DNA of 32,911 nt, taken from contig JAWXBD010000081.1 of assembly GCA_034439815.1 (NCBI GenBank), positions 1-32,911 on the forward strand. The letters run 5' to 3'. The notes under the pieces were generated by a model. It made no database searches, was not told where the DNA came from, and was given only the letters and a program-made list of their open reading frames with translations. The position numbers and the translations under genes are program-made. The DNA is from JAEUIT01 sp034439815. GTDB taxonomy: Bacteria; Planctomycetota; Phycisphaerae; Phycisphaerales; SM1A02. Below, one piece after another: positions 1 through 7,716 of the stretch (the stretch's first letter is position 1; the number at the start of each line of letters is the position of its first letter).

Positions 1-112
1 CCCATGTGCTCCCGGTGCGCCCCTCGTGCGGCTCACTGCAACGCGCGCAGGAAGGATCTCCCACTGCACCGTTAGGATCGAAGGTCGGTCAAGGGTCTGG
101 TCACCGCCATTT

Positions 113-178
113 TGGTCACCAGCTTGGTCGCCAGCTTGGTCACCCGTCTGGTCACCCCTCTGGTCACCCCTCTGGTCG
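113..178. repeat. 12-nt tandem repeat (TGGTCACC-type minisatellite)
   Basis: Five to six imperfect copies of a 12-base unit with core TGGTCACC sit head to tail. Changes occur mainly in the three or four bases around the core. Because 12 is divisible by three, every frame encodes a four-residue repeat: S/T-L-V-x in one plus-strand frame and W-S-P-x in another. It lies about 170 bases upstream of the start of the secreted protein. I know of no role for it. Slipped-strand copy-number change or a multi-site protein-binding array are both possible. Confidence 0.8.
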
Positions 179-309
179 AAGGCCCAGAACTGCCCCGCCG
201 TTCGACGCCGGAACGCTCGACGATAGCGCTTCGACCGGCGCCACTACTACAGTCGACCGCCTCGGCATCCCATCGACGTGAACTCGGGGCTGACACCTGC
301 GGTGTCCGA

Positions 310-315
310 TACGGT
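310..315 (+). promoter_or_regulatory. Candidate -10 element (TACGGT) before the dockerin-type gene
   Basis: The hexamer fits TANNNT. A transcript starting about 7 nt downstream would begin near 322, giving a 30-nt leader with an AAGGAGAG Shine-Dalgarno before ATG 352. The element is also exactly 8 nt before ATG 324, which opens a different, cysteine-rich frame. No clear -35 element is visible. Confidence 0.3.
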
Positions 316-351
316 GCGTCATCATGCATGGGAATGAAGGAGAGACCATCA

Positions 352-1470
352 ATGCAAGCCTCTGCTGCCCCAGCTCCTGCTGCCCAAACTCCTGCTGTCC
401 AAGCTCCTGCTGTCCAAGCTCCTGCTGTCCGGCGTCCTGCGGTCCTCACTGTTTCGACGGCGTTGGCGTTGGGGTTGACGTTGACACTGGCCTTGGTCTC
501 GGGGAGGGTGGCCGAAGCCACCACGGTCCTGCTGATCCCTGACTCCGGCAACGACAAGGTGTGGGCGTTCAGTGCGATCGATGGCGCGATCGTCAGTGAC
601 AACTTCATACCCAGCGACGGGAACATGGTGCAGCCGATCTGCGCGATCGAAAGTGGCAGGGGGACGATCCTCGTGAGTGACGAGATCGCCGATGCCATCT
701 TCGAGTACTCCTACAACGGTGTCTTTCTCGGCCGCGTGGTGGAGGCGGCCGACGGTCTCGAGGCTCCTTTCGGTATCGCGATCCGCGATGGGCTTCTGTA
801 CATCACCTCGCCGCCGCAGAAACGTGTGTGGCGAAGCACCGTGGATGGCACGGAGTTGACTGTCTGGTGGAACGGCACTGACACCAACTCGACTCCGCGC
901 GACATCGTCTTCCGCAGCGACGATGCGCTCGTGGCCGATTCCTCAAAGGATGCGATCGAACGCATCGATCTTGCGGGGACGTACCTCGGCCTCTTGGTGG
1001 ACTCGGACGGTATCAACGGGATCGACTTTCCCAGTCAGCTCCAGGTCGTAGATGGTGAAGGCGGCGTGCTCGCCGCCGGGTTCTCGCCGCCGATCGGCTT
1101 GTATCGATACGACAGCGGCGGTAGACAGATCTTCGTCGCGAACAATCTCGTGACGCCGCCACGGGGAACGGCGCTGCTCGGCACGGGCGAGTACATCTAC
1201 AGTGGCGGAACGAGAGTCATGGCGTACGACCCGGTGACCCTGACTGAGCGGGTCATCGTCAACAATCCGGGGTCGAACTTCCGCTTTATCGAAGCCGCTA
1301 CGTTGACGGCCCCCTGTGCTGGTGATGTGAATGGCGACGGAGTCGTTGATGGTGTCGACCTGGCGTTACTCCTTGGAGGATGGGCGACGCCGACAGGTGA
1401 TCTCGACGGGGATGGCGTCGTGAACGGATCGGACCTCGCTGTTCTGCTGGGCGCCTGGGGCCCGTGTTAG
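352..1470 (+). CDS. Secreted protein with beta-propeller-like body and C-terminal dockerin-like motif pair
   Basis: This 372-residue protein is predicted to be exported. ATG 352 is chosen because AAGGAGAG lies 7-9 nt upstream. ATGs at 328 and 334 are in frame but lack a ribosome site. After an unusually long N-terminal stretch of A-P-A-V-Q pentapeptide repeats (about residues 7-32) comes a hydrophobic secretion core, then a body with repeated short strands typical of NHL/SMP-30-type propellers (for example DSGNDKVWAF and APFGIAIRDG). The C-terminus (1315-1467) has two calcium-loop motifs, GDVNGDGVVDGVDLALLLGGW and GDLDGDGVVNGSDLAVLLGAW, the dockerin-like ending common on secreted planctomycete proteins. 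No cohesin partner is seen in the window. Substrate and role are unknown. A 9-bp inverted repeat follows the stop. Confidence 0.85.
   Translation: MQASAAPAPAAQTPAVQAPAVQAPAVRRPAVLTVSTALALGLTLTLALVSGRVAEATTVLLIPDSGNDKVWAFSAIDGAIVSDNFIPSDGNMVQPICAIESGRGTILVSDEIADAIFEYSYNGVFLGRVVEAADGLEAPFGIAIRDGLLYITSPPQKRVWRSTVDGTELTVWWNGTDTNSTPRDIVFRSDDALVADSSKDAIERIDLAGTYLGLLVDSDGINGIDFPSQLQVVDGEGGVLAAGFSPPIGLYRYDSGGRQIFVANNLVTPPRGTALLGTGEYIYSGGTRVMAYDPVTLTERVIVNNPGSNFRFIEAATLTAPCAGDVNGDGVVDGVDLALLLGGWATPTGDLDGDGVVNGSDLAVLLGAWGPC
372..446 (+). repeat. 15-nt tandem repeat encoding A-P-A-V-Q in the signal-peptide n-region
   Basis: Five copies of a 15-base unit (core AGCTCCTGCTGTCCA) lie directly after the start of the secreted protein. 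The central copies are nearly identical and the outer ones diverge. In the gene frame they encode an Ala-Pro-Ala-Val-Gln pentapeptide array in front of the hydrophobic secretion core. In the frame opened by ATG 324 the same bases encode a Cys-Cys-Pro-Ser-Ser array. Confidence 0.85.
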
Positions 1471-1496
1471 CGTGTGGGTGGAATTGCCGGAACGGT

Positions 1497-1532
1497 CGTC
1501 GCGAGTGGTGAACACGAACGACTCTCGCGACG
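1497..1532. terminator. 9-bp inverted repeat after the dockerin-type gene (possible terminator)
   Basis: CGTCGCGAG at 1497-1505 is perfectly complementary to CTCGCGACG at 1524-1532, with an 18-nt loop, 26 bases after the stop of the secreted protein. There is no T-run after the stem, so intrinsic termination is not certain. It could be an operator instead. Confidence 0.35.
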
Positions 1533-1585
1533 CGTGCGGTTGACGAACACGATCCACGCGGGGCATACAGGAAGGGCGTGTCGGG

Positions 1586-2824
1586 ATGTCGGTGAATCTT
1601 GAACCGGTCGGCGCTCCCGACGACGAAACTGGACAGAGTCAGGCCGGCGAAGCCCGTTATCGGTGGACGCTTGATCGATCGGTGATCGACATCGCGGGCA
1701 CGTTTCGATTGGATGAACGGATTCCCGCGCTCGTCCCCGGCTTTGATGCTCCTTTCTTTCAGGCGGGTCTTGCCGGCTACTCGGACGGGCCGATGCGCAT
1801 TGTCGCCCGGCGCCACGGAGCGCCGTTCTGCATCACCGAGGCGCTCCTCGATCGAACACTCATCAATGGCGGGAGAGGTCGACGCAAAGAGGATCCAGAT
1901 CTTCTAGCCACCGAGTGCGGCATGGGCGAGATCGAAGACAATGTCGCGGCGGGTCTCGACGACCATCCGATCGCCGGCCAGATCATGGGAACCCATCCCC
2001 GCGAGATGGCCGACGGTTCGCTGATTCTGGTCGGCATGGGATACGAAGTGATCGATGTCAACCTCGCGTGCCCGGTCAAGAAGATCAAGCGAAGCAACCG
2101 TGGGGGACACTTCCTCGGTCACCCCGAGGATGCCATCGCGGTGCTCAAGGCAGTTCGCGATGCGGTCCCAGCGCATCTCCCGACAACAGTCAAGCTACGG
2201 CGGGCGTTCGATGACACGCCGGCGATGGCCGCTTACTTTGAACGCATCTTCGACGCTGCGTACGACCTCGGATACGCATGGTCGACCGTGCATTGCCGCA
2301 CGGTGCAGCAGAAGTATCTCGGGCCGGCGAAATGGGAGTTTCTGCGTGATCTCGTCGCACGGAAGCCGGACCGCATCATTTTCGGTTCGGGCGATGTCTG
2401 GCAGGTCGAAGACATCTTCGCCATGCTCGAATTCACGGGCGTTCACGCTGTGTCCGTGGCACGTGGCTGCATCGGCAATCCGTGGATCTTCCGGCAGGCT
2501 CGACAGCTGATGCGCGGTGAGGCTGCGACCGCGCCGACTCTCGCCGAGCAGCGCCAGACGCTGCTCGATCATTTCGATCTCTCGGTGAAGCTGCACGGCG
2601 AAAGGCGTGCCGGGCGCATGATGCGGAAGTTCGGAATCAAATTCGCGCAGCATCACCCCGACCCCAACCGAGTCAAGTCGGCCTTCATCGCGTGCTCGAC
2701 CATTGCCGAGTGGAACCGCGTCATTGGGGCGTGTTACGCCCAAGATGTCGCGGCACAGGGCAACCCCAGCGGTGCTGGGAGCGTGCCGGCGGGCGACGGT
2801 GGCGTTGATCTGTCTCGCGCGTGA
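1586..2824 (+). CDS. dus: tRNA-dihydrouridine synthase, DusB-like
   Basis: This FMN-dependent enzyme reduces specific uridines in tRNA to dihydrouridine using NADPH. The 412-residue product carries the family signatures in order: FFQAGLAGYSD (FMN site, usual APMAGVTD), NLACPVKKIKR with the conserved active-site Cys162, TVKLRRAFDD, the VHCRT substrate/FMN motif (usual HGRT), the GSGDV phosphate loop and VARGCIGNPWIF. The C-terminal helical tRNA-binding region follows. The pattern is closest to DusB. A tail of about 45 residues before the barrel is longer than usual. The start is supported by AGGAAGGG ending 9 nt upstream. TTGACG at 1540-1545 is a possible -35. Its 3' third is overlapped on the other strand by the open frame of the FG-GAP gene. 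Confidence 0.93.
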   Translation: MSVNLEPVGAPDDETGQSQAGEARYRWTLDRSVIDIAGTFRLDERIPALVPGFDAPFFQAGLAGYSDGPMRIVARRHGAPFCITEALLDRTLINGGRGRRKEDPDLLATECGMGEIEDNVAAGLDDHPIAGQIMGTHPREMADGSLILVGMGYEVIDVNLACPVKKIKRSNRGGHFLGHPEDAIAVLKAVRDAVPAHLPTTVKLRRAFDDTPAMAAYFERIFDAAYDLGYAWSTVHCRTVQQKYLGPAKWEFLRDLVARKPDRIIFGSGDVWQVEDIFAMLEFTGVHAVSVARGCIGNPWIFRQARQLMRGEAATAPTLAEQRQTLLDHFDLSVKLHGERRAGRMMRKFGIKFAQHHPDPNRVKSAFIACSTIAEWNRVIGACYAQDVAAQGNPSGAGSVPAGDGGVDLSRA

Positions 2825-4111
2825 GGTCGCACTGGCATCGGCTTTCCTCGGTTTGCCGGAGAGCCGGAACACCCACGCCTTGCCGGACGAGATCTCCGTG
2901 TCCTCGTCGTACTGCTTTCCGATCGCGACCAGCCCGCCGTCGACAGCGACCGCGGATCCGAACAGCGCTCCGGCCACCGGCGACTGAGGCGCGAGCTCTG
3001 CCCGCTGCGTCCACGTCCCATCGACACACGCAAAGACCGCTGCTGAGCCGGTCGCCTCCCCGCCGTTGTCCGTGCCCGGCGCTCCGATGATCAATCTCTC
3101 TGTGTCCAGAGCAACGGCGTAGCCGAACCAGGCGGTCGTTGTACCCATCGGAGGTCGCAGTGTCGCCTCGGGGGTCCACACGCCGCCGGTGCCGCGGCGG
3201 AAGAGGCGCACGCATCCCGCGGATTCTCCCGCGCCGCTGTCGCGCGGAGCACCAATCGCGATCGTGTCGCCGTGGACAGCGACACTGAAGCCGAACCAGT
3301 CACCTTCGCGGAGATCCTCCGGCACGAGTTTCACGTCAAGCAGCCATTCCCCACCGTCTCTGCGAAAGACGTACGCGGCGCCGCTCTTCTCGCCGCGGTC
3401 ATCATCGCCGTACGCGCCGACCACGATGAAGTTGCCATCGACCGCCACGGCGCGGCCGAACCAGTCAGCGCTGGCCGCATCAGGCGCGACGAGCTTGGCG
3501 GTGAGCTCCCACGACGTCCCGCGCAACGCCCACGCGTACGCGCTTCCCGAATCGAGTCCCGCGTCGTCGTCGCGCGACGAACCGACGATGGCCGCGGCGC
3601 CATCGATCGCCACAGCGCAGCCAAAACCGTCGTCTGCACCTGGATCCGGCGGCACGAGATCCGCCTCTTTGCGGTAGTGATACCCGGCGCGTTTGAAGAC
3701 GACGGCGGCACCTGCGTTCGGCGCCCCGTCGTCCGCACGGTCACGCCCGACGATGACGCGCGAGCCGCTTGCAGCGACAGACTGGCCGAATCGATCTTCC
3801 CATGCCGGGTCGGTCGACTGCAGCCGCTGCACCCGCCGCCAGCCGCGCTTGCTGTCGCCAAAGCCCTGCACCGCGCCGTCGTCCGTGCCATCGTCTCCGT
3901 CGCGCGGACTTCCGACGAGCACCGTCGATCCGGTGACAGCGACTGCGAGTCCGAATCGTGGCTCGTTCTGAGCAGGCTGCGGCAGGAGGATCACTTCCTC
4001 GTGGATCACCGGCGGCGCTGGAGGCATCGGCACGTCACCCGCGTGCACCGTCACCGCCATCATGACCGCGCATGCGATCGCCTTCACGACCAGGGAGGTC
4101 ATTCTGTTCAT
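2195..4111 (-). CDS. Secreted FG-GAP repeat protein, seven-bladed propeller, with antisense-overlapping tail
   Basis: The start at 4111 gives a basic n-region and hydrophobic core ending VTVHAG, a standard signal peptide. Seven repeats then follow, each of the form F-G-x-x-V-A-x-x-G-x-x-x-x-V-G with Asp-rich loops and an aromatic end strand, about 50 residues apart. Seven FG-GAP_2-type repeats make one complete propeller, as in the integrin alpha head. The seventh ends with KAWVFRLSG near position 2850. From there the frame stays open for another 650 bases across the opposite strand of dus, adding about 210 residues with no recognisable fold. The true C-terminus may lie near 2820, with the tail reflecting a lost stop or a sequence error, or the overlap may be genuine. 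Exported; ligand unknown. A purine-rich GGGGGAAAGGG precedes the start. Confidence 0.75.
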   Translation of the reverse strand: MNRMTSLVVKAIACAVMMAVTVHAGDVPMPPAPPVIHEEVILLPQPAQNEPRFGLAVAVTGSTVLVGSPRDGDDGTDDGAVQGFGDSKRGWRRVQRLQSTDPAWEDRFGQSVAASGSRVIVGRDRADDGAPNAGAAVVFKRAGYHYRKEADLVPPDPGADDGFGCAVAIDGAAAIVGSSRDDDAGLDSGSAYAWALRGTSWELTAKLVAPDAASADWFGRAVAVDGNFIVVGAYGDDDRGEKSGAAYVFRRDGGEWLLDVKLVPEDLREGDWFGFSVAVHGDTIAIGAPRDSGAGESAGCVRLFRRGTGGVWTPEATLRPPMGTTTAWFGYAVALDTERLIIGAPGTDNGGEATGSAAVFACVDGTWTQRAELAPQSPVAGALFGSAVAVDGGLVAIGKQYDEDTEISSGKAWVFRLSGKPRKADASATSRARQINATVARRHAPSTAGVALCRDILGVTRPNDAVPLGNGRARDEGRLDSVGVGVMLREFDSELPHHAPGTPFAVQLHREIEMIEQRLALLGESRRGRSLTAHQLSSLPEDPRIADAATCHGHSVNAREFEHGEDVFDLPDIARTENDAVRLPCDEITQKLPFRRPEILLLHRAAMHGRPCVSEVVRSVEDAFKVSGHRRRVIERPP

Positions 4112-4353
4112 GGAGCCCTTTCCCCCGCACGTCCGGCGGTAGATTCCGTCGGCGGGCTCAACGTGATTGCGCGGCGCGCTCGCGTCGCGGTGGCTCACCT
4201 TGTAACGCGCGAAAATGGACGTTCTTAAAACTGCCGAAGAAAATGTTGCAGATTCTTCTCTGCCCGCAAAGCCTTGCTGCTGTCGGCGCCAGTGGCACCG
4301 GATCGTCAGCGCCCACCGCGCATAGGCCGGCGTTCCCGCTACCATCCCGCGCC
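4112..4353. other. Divergent intergenic region between the FG-GAP and dienelactone hydrolase genes
   Basis: It holds an A/T-richer patch at about 4205-4260, unusual for this window. Inside it is a small dyad, GAAGAA (4236-4241) and TTCTTC (4254-4259), with a 12-nt spacer. The right end carries the TACCAT element for the hydrolase gene. No gene is seen. Confidence 0.5.
4340..4345 (+). promoter_or_regulatory. -10-like TACCAT 8 nt before the dienelactone hydrolase start
   Basis: TACCAT ends 8 nt upstream of ATG 4354 and there is no Shine-Dalgarno. This suggests transcription begins at or next to the start codon (leaderless mRNA). No good -35 is visible. Confidence 0.4.
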
Positions 4354-5103
4354 ATGCACACCGAGTTCATCTCGTACATGGATGGTAGCGTTGAATGCGA
4401 AGGCTACGTTGCAATGGCGAGCGGTCTCGGACGACCAACGCCGGTAGTTCTCGTGTGTCACGCCTGGGCCGGTCAGGACGACTTCGCGCGCACGCAGGCC
4501 GAGATGCTCGGGCGGCTCGGCTACATCGGATTCGCGCTGGACGTATACGGGAAAGGGCGGCGCGGCGGATCCACCGACGAGAACAAAAAGTTGATGACGC
4601 CGTTCGTCGAGGACCGCGCGCTCTTGCGCGGACGATTGCTCGCCGCTGTCAACACCGCGCACCGGCTGCCAATGGCGCATGCGAACGAGATCGCGGCAAT
4701 CGGGTTCTGCTTCGGGGGTCTCTGCGCGCTGGACATCGCACGCGCCGGCGCTCCGGGCGTCCGTGGCGTTGTCAGTTTTCACGGCCTCTTCAACGCGCCG
4801 CCGCCCGCGGAGGTCGGCCCAGCGCAGAAGATGAGTGCCCGGGTGCTGTGCCTGCACGGCTATGCCGATCCGATGGTTCCGCCGGAAGCCGTCACGGCGC
4901 TCGCAAGCGACCTGACGGAAGCGGGCGCGGATTGGGAGATCGACATGTATGGCCACACGGTGCACGCATTCACAAATCCGTTGGCCAACGATCCGAGCTT
5001 CGGCACCGTGTACAAGCAGAAGGTGAGCGACCGCGCGTTCGCGAAGATGCGCCTTTTCCTCGCCGAACTGTTCGAAGCTCGAATGACCGCTGCAGCGCGA
5101 TGA
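4354..5103 (+). CDS. Dienelactone hydrolase family protein
   Basis: An alpha/beta hydrolase of 249 residues, the usual length for the family. The catalytic triad is in place: nucleophile Cys119 in GFCFGG, Asp172 in GYADPMVPP and His204 in HTVHAF. Cys in place of Ser is the dienelactone hydrolase hallmark. Family members hydrolyse lactones or esters, classically 4-carboxymethylenebut-2-en-4-olide in chlorocatechol breakdown, but many genomic copies are general hydrolases. No aromatic-degradation genes are nearby, so the substrate is unknown. It has no signal peptide and is cytoplasmic. ATG 4354 fits both the domain start and the -10-like hexamer 8 nt upstream. It converges with rnr, 74 bp apart. 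Confidence 0.88.
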   Translation: MHTEFISYMDGSVECEGYVAMASGLGRPTPVVLVCHAWAGQDDFARTQAEMLGRLGYIGFALDVYGKGRRGGSTDENKKLMTPFVEDRALLRGRLLAAVNTAHRLPMAHANEIAAIGFCFGGLCALDIARAGAPGVRGVVSFHGLFNAPPPAEVGPAQKMSARVLCLHGYADPMVPPEAVTALASDLTEAGADWEIDMYGHTVHAFTNPLANDPSFGTVYKQKVSDRAFAKMRLFLAELFEARMTAAAR

Positions 5104-5177
5104 ACGCCGCCGATACTGCGTCTGCCGATCGGGCACTAGTGATAGGCGTGAACCGTGGCACCGTAGCCCACTCCGCG

Positions 5178-7613
5178 TCAGCGATCGCGCTTGCCGCGTC
5201 GCCCCTTCTTGAATCCGCGCCGGTGGCCGTCCACTCGGCCGCGCAACGGCTTACCGCCGCGCTCGTGCGGCGGTGCCTTTGCCGGCGCCGCGTCGTCGCC
5301 CGCAGCCGCAAGTCCGCGTGATGCGGCGTCGGCGAACTTGATGATGCGCAGCGTCATCTGCCGGGCTGAGAGATCGACCTTGTCAATCATCACGCGGATG
5401 AGATCGCCGAGTCCGATCGACATGCCGCTGCGCTTGGCCACCAGCCGGCCGGTGGCCTGCACGAGATTCCAGCGATCAGGCTTGCCGTCAGCACCACCGA
5501 GCTCGCGCGCCGGAATCGCGCCGTCGACCAGGTACTTCTCGAGCGAGGCGAACACCGTGCCGCTCGGCGACATGCCGGTGACGGTGGCGGCGAACTCATC
5601 GCCGAGATGCTTCTCCAGCAGCAACTGCAGGATGAGGAACGTGCGCAGTTCGCGCTCCGCCTCTTCCGCAGCAATCTCACGCTCGGTGCTCTGATTTCCG
5701 AGGTTGATGAGCGTCGCTTCATCGATGACGCGCGGATCGTCGAGCAGTCCCTGGGTGAGTTTGCGCCGCTGCTTGCCGGACGGAACGTCACGGCCGTTGT
5801 CGGTCGCGTCGAGATACGCCTGCAGTGCCCGATGCACAAGAAGATCGGGGTAGCGGCGGATGGGGCTCGTGAAGTGCGCGTAATGCTCGCTCGCCAGCGC
5901 GAAGTGGCCGATCATCATCGGGCTGTAACTTGCCTTGGCGAGCGAGCGCAGCACGGCGAAGTGAATCGCGCGCGTCGATGTCGAGTTGAGCGTGTGCTCG
6001 AGCAGGTGCTGCAGGTCCTTGCGCGTCGGCGCATCGGGCAGGTCGACTTTGGCCAGTCGTGCGTAGATTCGCAGCTCCTCCACGTCACCGTAGCTTGGTT
6101 CAGGATGAATGCGACGCAGCAGCGGCAGTTCGAGATCGGCGAAGAAGCGAGCCACCGCTTCGTTCGCTTCGACCATGAACATCTCGATGAGCGTGTGCGT
6201 GAATGAGTTGTCCTCGGGCACCGCGTCGATCACATGGCCATCGGCGTCGAAGACGAGTTCCGACTGCGGCAGATGCAGCGCAATCATGCCATCCCTGCGG
6301 CGCCGTTCGCGGAGCACCTTCGCGAGGCGCTGCGCGAGCCGCAGCGACTCCAGCAGATCGCTCGAATATTCGGGCTCGGTCTTCGCGTGCGTCTTGGCCG
6401 TGGCGAGATCGCCATCGATCAGCGCCTGCGCTTCAAGGTACGTCAGCCGCTTGGCCGATCGGATCACGCTCGCCGCGGCGTTCTGCGCTACTACACGGCC
6501 TTTCGCGTCGAAGCGGATGAACACACTCTTGGTAAACCGCGCCACACCTTCCTGCAGCGAACAGACGCCGTTGCTCAGCTGTTCCGGCAACATGGGAATC
6601 ACGCGGCGCGGCAGGTAGACGCTCGTGCCGCGTGCCTGCGCTTCGAGGTCGAGCGGACTGCCCGACGGAACGAAGTGCGCGACATCCGCGATGTGGACGC
6701 CGAGTTCCCATTCGCCGGAGTCTTCATCGCGGCGGATGGATATCGCGTCGTCGTAGTCCTTCGCATCAGGCGGGTCGATTGTGAAGATGAACGTGCCTGT
6801 CAGATCGAGACGCTCGGGCCATGGACCCTTCGAACTCTTTTCAAAATCGCGCGATGCGGCTGTGGCTTGATCAATGACCTCGTCGTCAAACTGTGTGCGA
6901 ATCTGATGCGATGCAATCACCGCTTCCGTTTCGACGTCCGGCCGACCGGCCTCGCCAAGCACTTCGGTGATGACGCCTTCGGGCAGCGCGCCCTCTTCGC
7001 CCCACTGCGTGATCTCGACGATGACCTTGTCGCCCACCTTGGCCAGGGGATTCTTCACGAACGGATCGCGCACGACGATGTTGTTGCGCAGCACGCGGCC
7101 ATCGGGCGTGACCATCCAGGTCTTGCCGACCTTCACGAGTTCGCCGGCGAAGCGGCTCTGGCCGCGCTCGAGAATCTCGACGACACGGCCGAGGAGATCG
7201 CCCTTTTCCGGCGGCGCGTACGTGCTGCCCGCGCCTCGCCCGCGGCGCGCGAGAGAGGCCTTCCGCACCACCTTGACGCGCACGCGATCACCCGACAGCG
7301 CGTCCATCGTCGAGCCTTCCGGGATAAACAGGTCGCCTTCGCGCGTCGGCTCGTCCGGAATCAAAAACCCGAATCCTCCGCGGGCCAGCTTGATCTTGCC
7401 GACCGCTTCTTCTTTGAAGATCGGCAGCCGGAGCCGTTCGTCGACGCCGATTTCCACCCGGCCGGACACGACGAGCTGGTCGACAGCGCCTTGAAACGAC
7501 TCGAGATCTTCATCGGCTACCCGAAGCTGCTTTGCCACGTCGCGAACGACGACGGGGCGATAGGTGTCATGGCGCAGATGGTCGAGAATTCGCTGGCGAT
7601 ACCGGATCGGCAT
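5178..7613 (-). CDS. rnr: Ribonuclease R (RNB-family 3'-5' exoribonuclease)
   Basis: A processive 3'-5' exoribonuclease that degrades structured RNA in the cytoplasm. The 811-residue protein is of normal RNase R length. An N-terminal winged-helix segment (about 1-70) is followed by cold-shock-type OB folds (about 80-230). The RNB catalytic domain starts near residue 275 with DPPDAKDYDDA, whose aspartates bind the two metal ions, and includes HFTSPIRRYPDLLVHRAL. An S1 domain lies at about 660-755, then a Lys/Arg-rich tail ends KKGRRGKRDR, typical of RNase R rather than RNase II. ATG 7613 has no Shine-Dalgarno. Instead a TACACT hexamer and a run of seven C lie directly upstream on the coding strand. 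Confidence 0.96.
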   Translation of the reverse strand: MPIRYRQRILDHLRHDTYRPVVVRDVAKQLRVADEDLESFQGAVDQLVVSGRVEIGVDERLRLPIFKEEAVGKIKLARGGFGFLIPDEPTREGDLFIPEGSTMDALSGDRVRVKVVRKASLARRGRGAGSTYAPPEKGDLLGRVVEILERGQSRFAGELVKVGKTWMVTPDGRVLRNNIVVRDPFVKNPLAKVGDKVIVEITQWGEEGALPEGVITEVLGEAGRPDVETEAVIASHQIRTQFDDEVIDQATAASRDFEKSSKGPWPERLDLTGTFIFTIDPPDAKDYDDAISIRRDEDSGEWELGVHIADVAHFVPSGSPLDLEAQARGTSVYLPRRVIPMLPEQLSNGVCSLQEGVARFTKSVFIRFDAKGRVVAQNAAASVIRSAKRLTYLEAQALIDGDLATAKTHAKTEPEYSSDLLESLRLAQRLAKVLRERRRRDGMIALHLPQSELVFDADGHVIDAVPEDNSFTHTLIEMFMVEANEAVARFFADLELPLLRRIHPEPSYGDVEELRIYARLAKVDLPDAPTRKDLQHLLEHTLNSTSTRAIHFAVLRSLAKASYSPMMIGHFALASEHYAHFTSPIRRYPDLLVHRALQAYLDATDNGRDVPSGKQRRKLTQGLLDDPRVIDEATLINLGNQSTEREIAAEEAERELRTFLILQLLLEKHLGDEFAATVTGMSPSGTVFASLEKYLVDGAIPARELGGADGKPDRWNLVQATGRLVAKRSGMSIGLGDLIRVMIDKVDLSARQMTLRIIKFADAASRGLAAAGDDAAPAKAPPHERGGKPLRGRVDGHRRGFKKGRRGKRDR

Positions 7614-7621
7614 AGGGGGGG

Positions 7622-7627
7622 AGTGTA
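7622..7627 (-). promoter_or_regulatory. -10-like TACACT 8 nt before rnr, followed by a C7 run
   Basis: On the minus strand TACACT (7627-7622) is followed by seven C residues and one T, then ATG 7613. There is no Shine-Dalgarno. The spacing predicts initiation within the C-run or at the start codon. The homopolymer could permit transcript slippage or copy-number change. Confidence 0.45.
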
Positions 7628-7703
7628 TCGGTTTCAGCTTCAGTGAACGAAGCGCGGCGTCGCGCGAGCCTTTCGGGCTAAGCCCTGATTCCGGTCGCTT
7701 CCG

Positions 7704-7709
7704 TATGCT
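7704..7709 (+). promoter_or_regulatory. -10-like TATGCT 7 nt before GTG 7717 of the ArgE-like gene
   Basis: TATGCT ends 7 nt before GTG 7717 and there is no Shine-Dalgarno. The hexamer contains the alternative ATG at 7705, so if it is the -10 the protein should start at the GTG. Confidence 0.35.
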
Positions 7710-7716
7710 GCCTCAC

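Larger units (their letters stand above)
1..351. other. Upstream region with no recognised gene
   Basis: I find no reading frame here with recognisable protein features. The open frames crossing it owe their length to GC-richness and to the 12-nt tandem repeat at about 113-178. A -10-like TACGGT lies at 310-315 and an AAGGAGAG Shine-Dalgarno sequence at 337-344, so the last 50 bases are probably the promoter and leader of the secreted protein starting at 352. An in-frame ATG at 112 would extend that protein, but the extension is only repeat-encoded S/T-L-V residues and precedes the real secretion signal. Confidence 0.6.

Noticed and set aside
113..178. Possible CRISPR array
   Set aside because: The 12-nt units are directly adjacent with no spacers; it is a minisatellite.
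72..698. 208-codon minus-strand frame at the left end
   Set aside because: It runs antisense through both tandem repeats and the secreted protein, with no signal, domain or ribosome site.
4236..4259. GAAGAA/TTCTTC dyad before the hydrolase gene
   Set aside because: A 6-bp dyad with a 12-nt spacer in an A/T-rich patch is weak and has no adjacent regulator; mentioned only within the intergenic entry.
6234..7646. 470-codon plus-strand frame opposite rnr
   Set aside because: RNase R on the minus strand has complete RNB and S1 motifs. The plus reading has no protein-like features.
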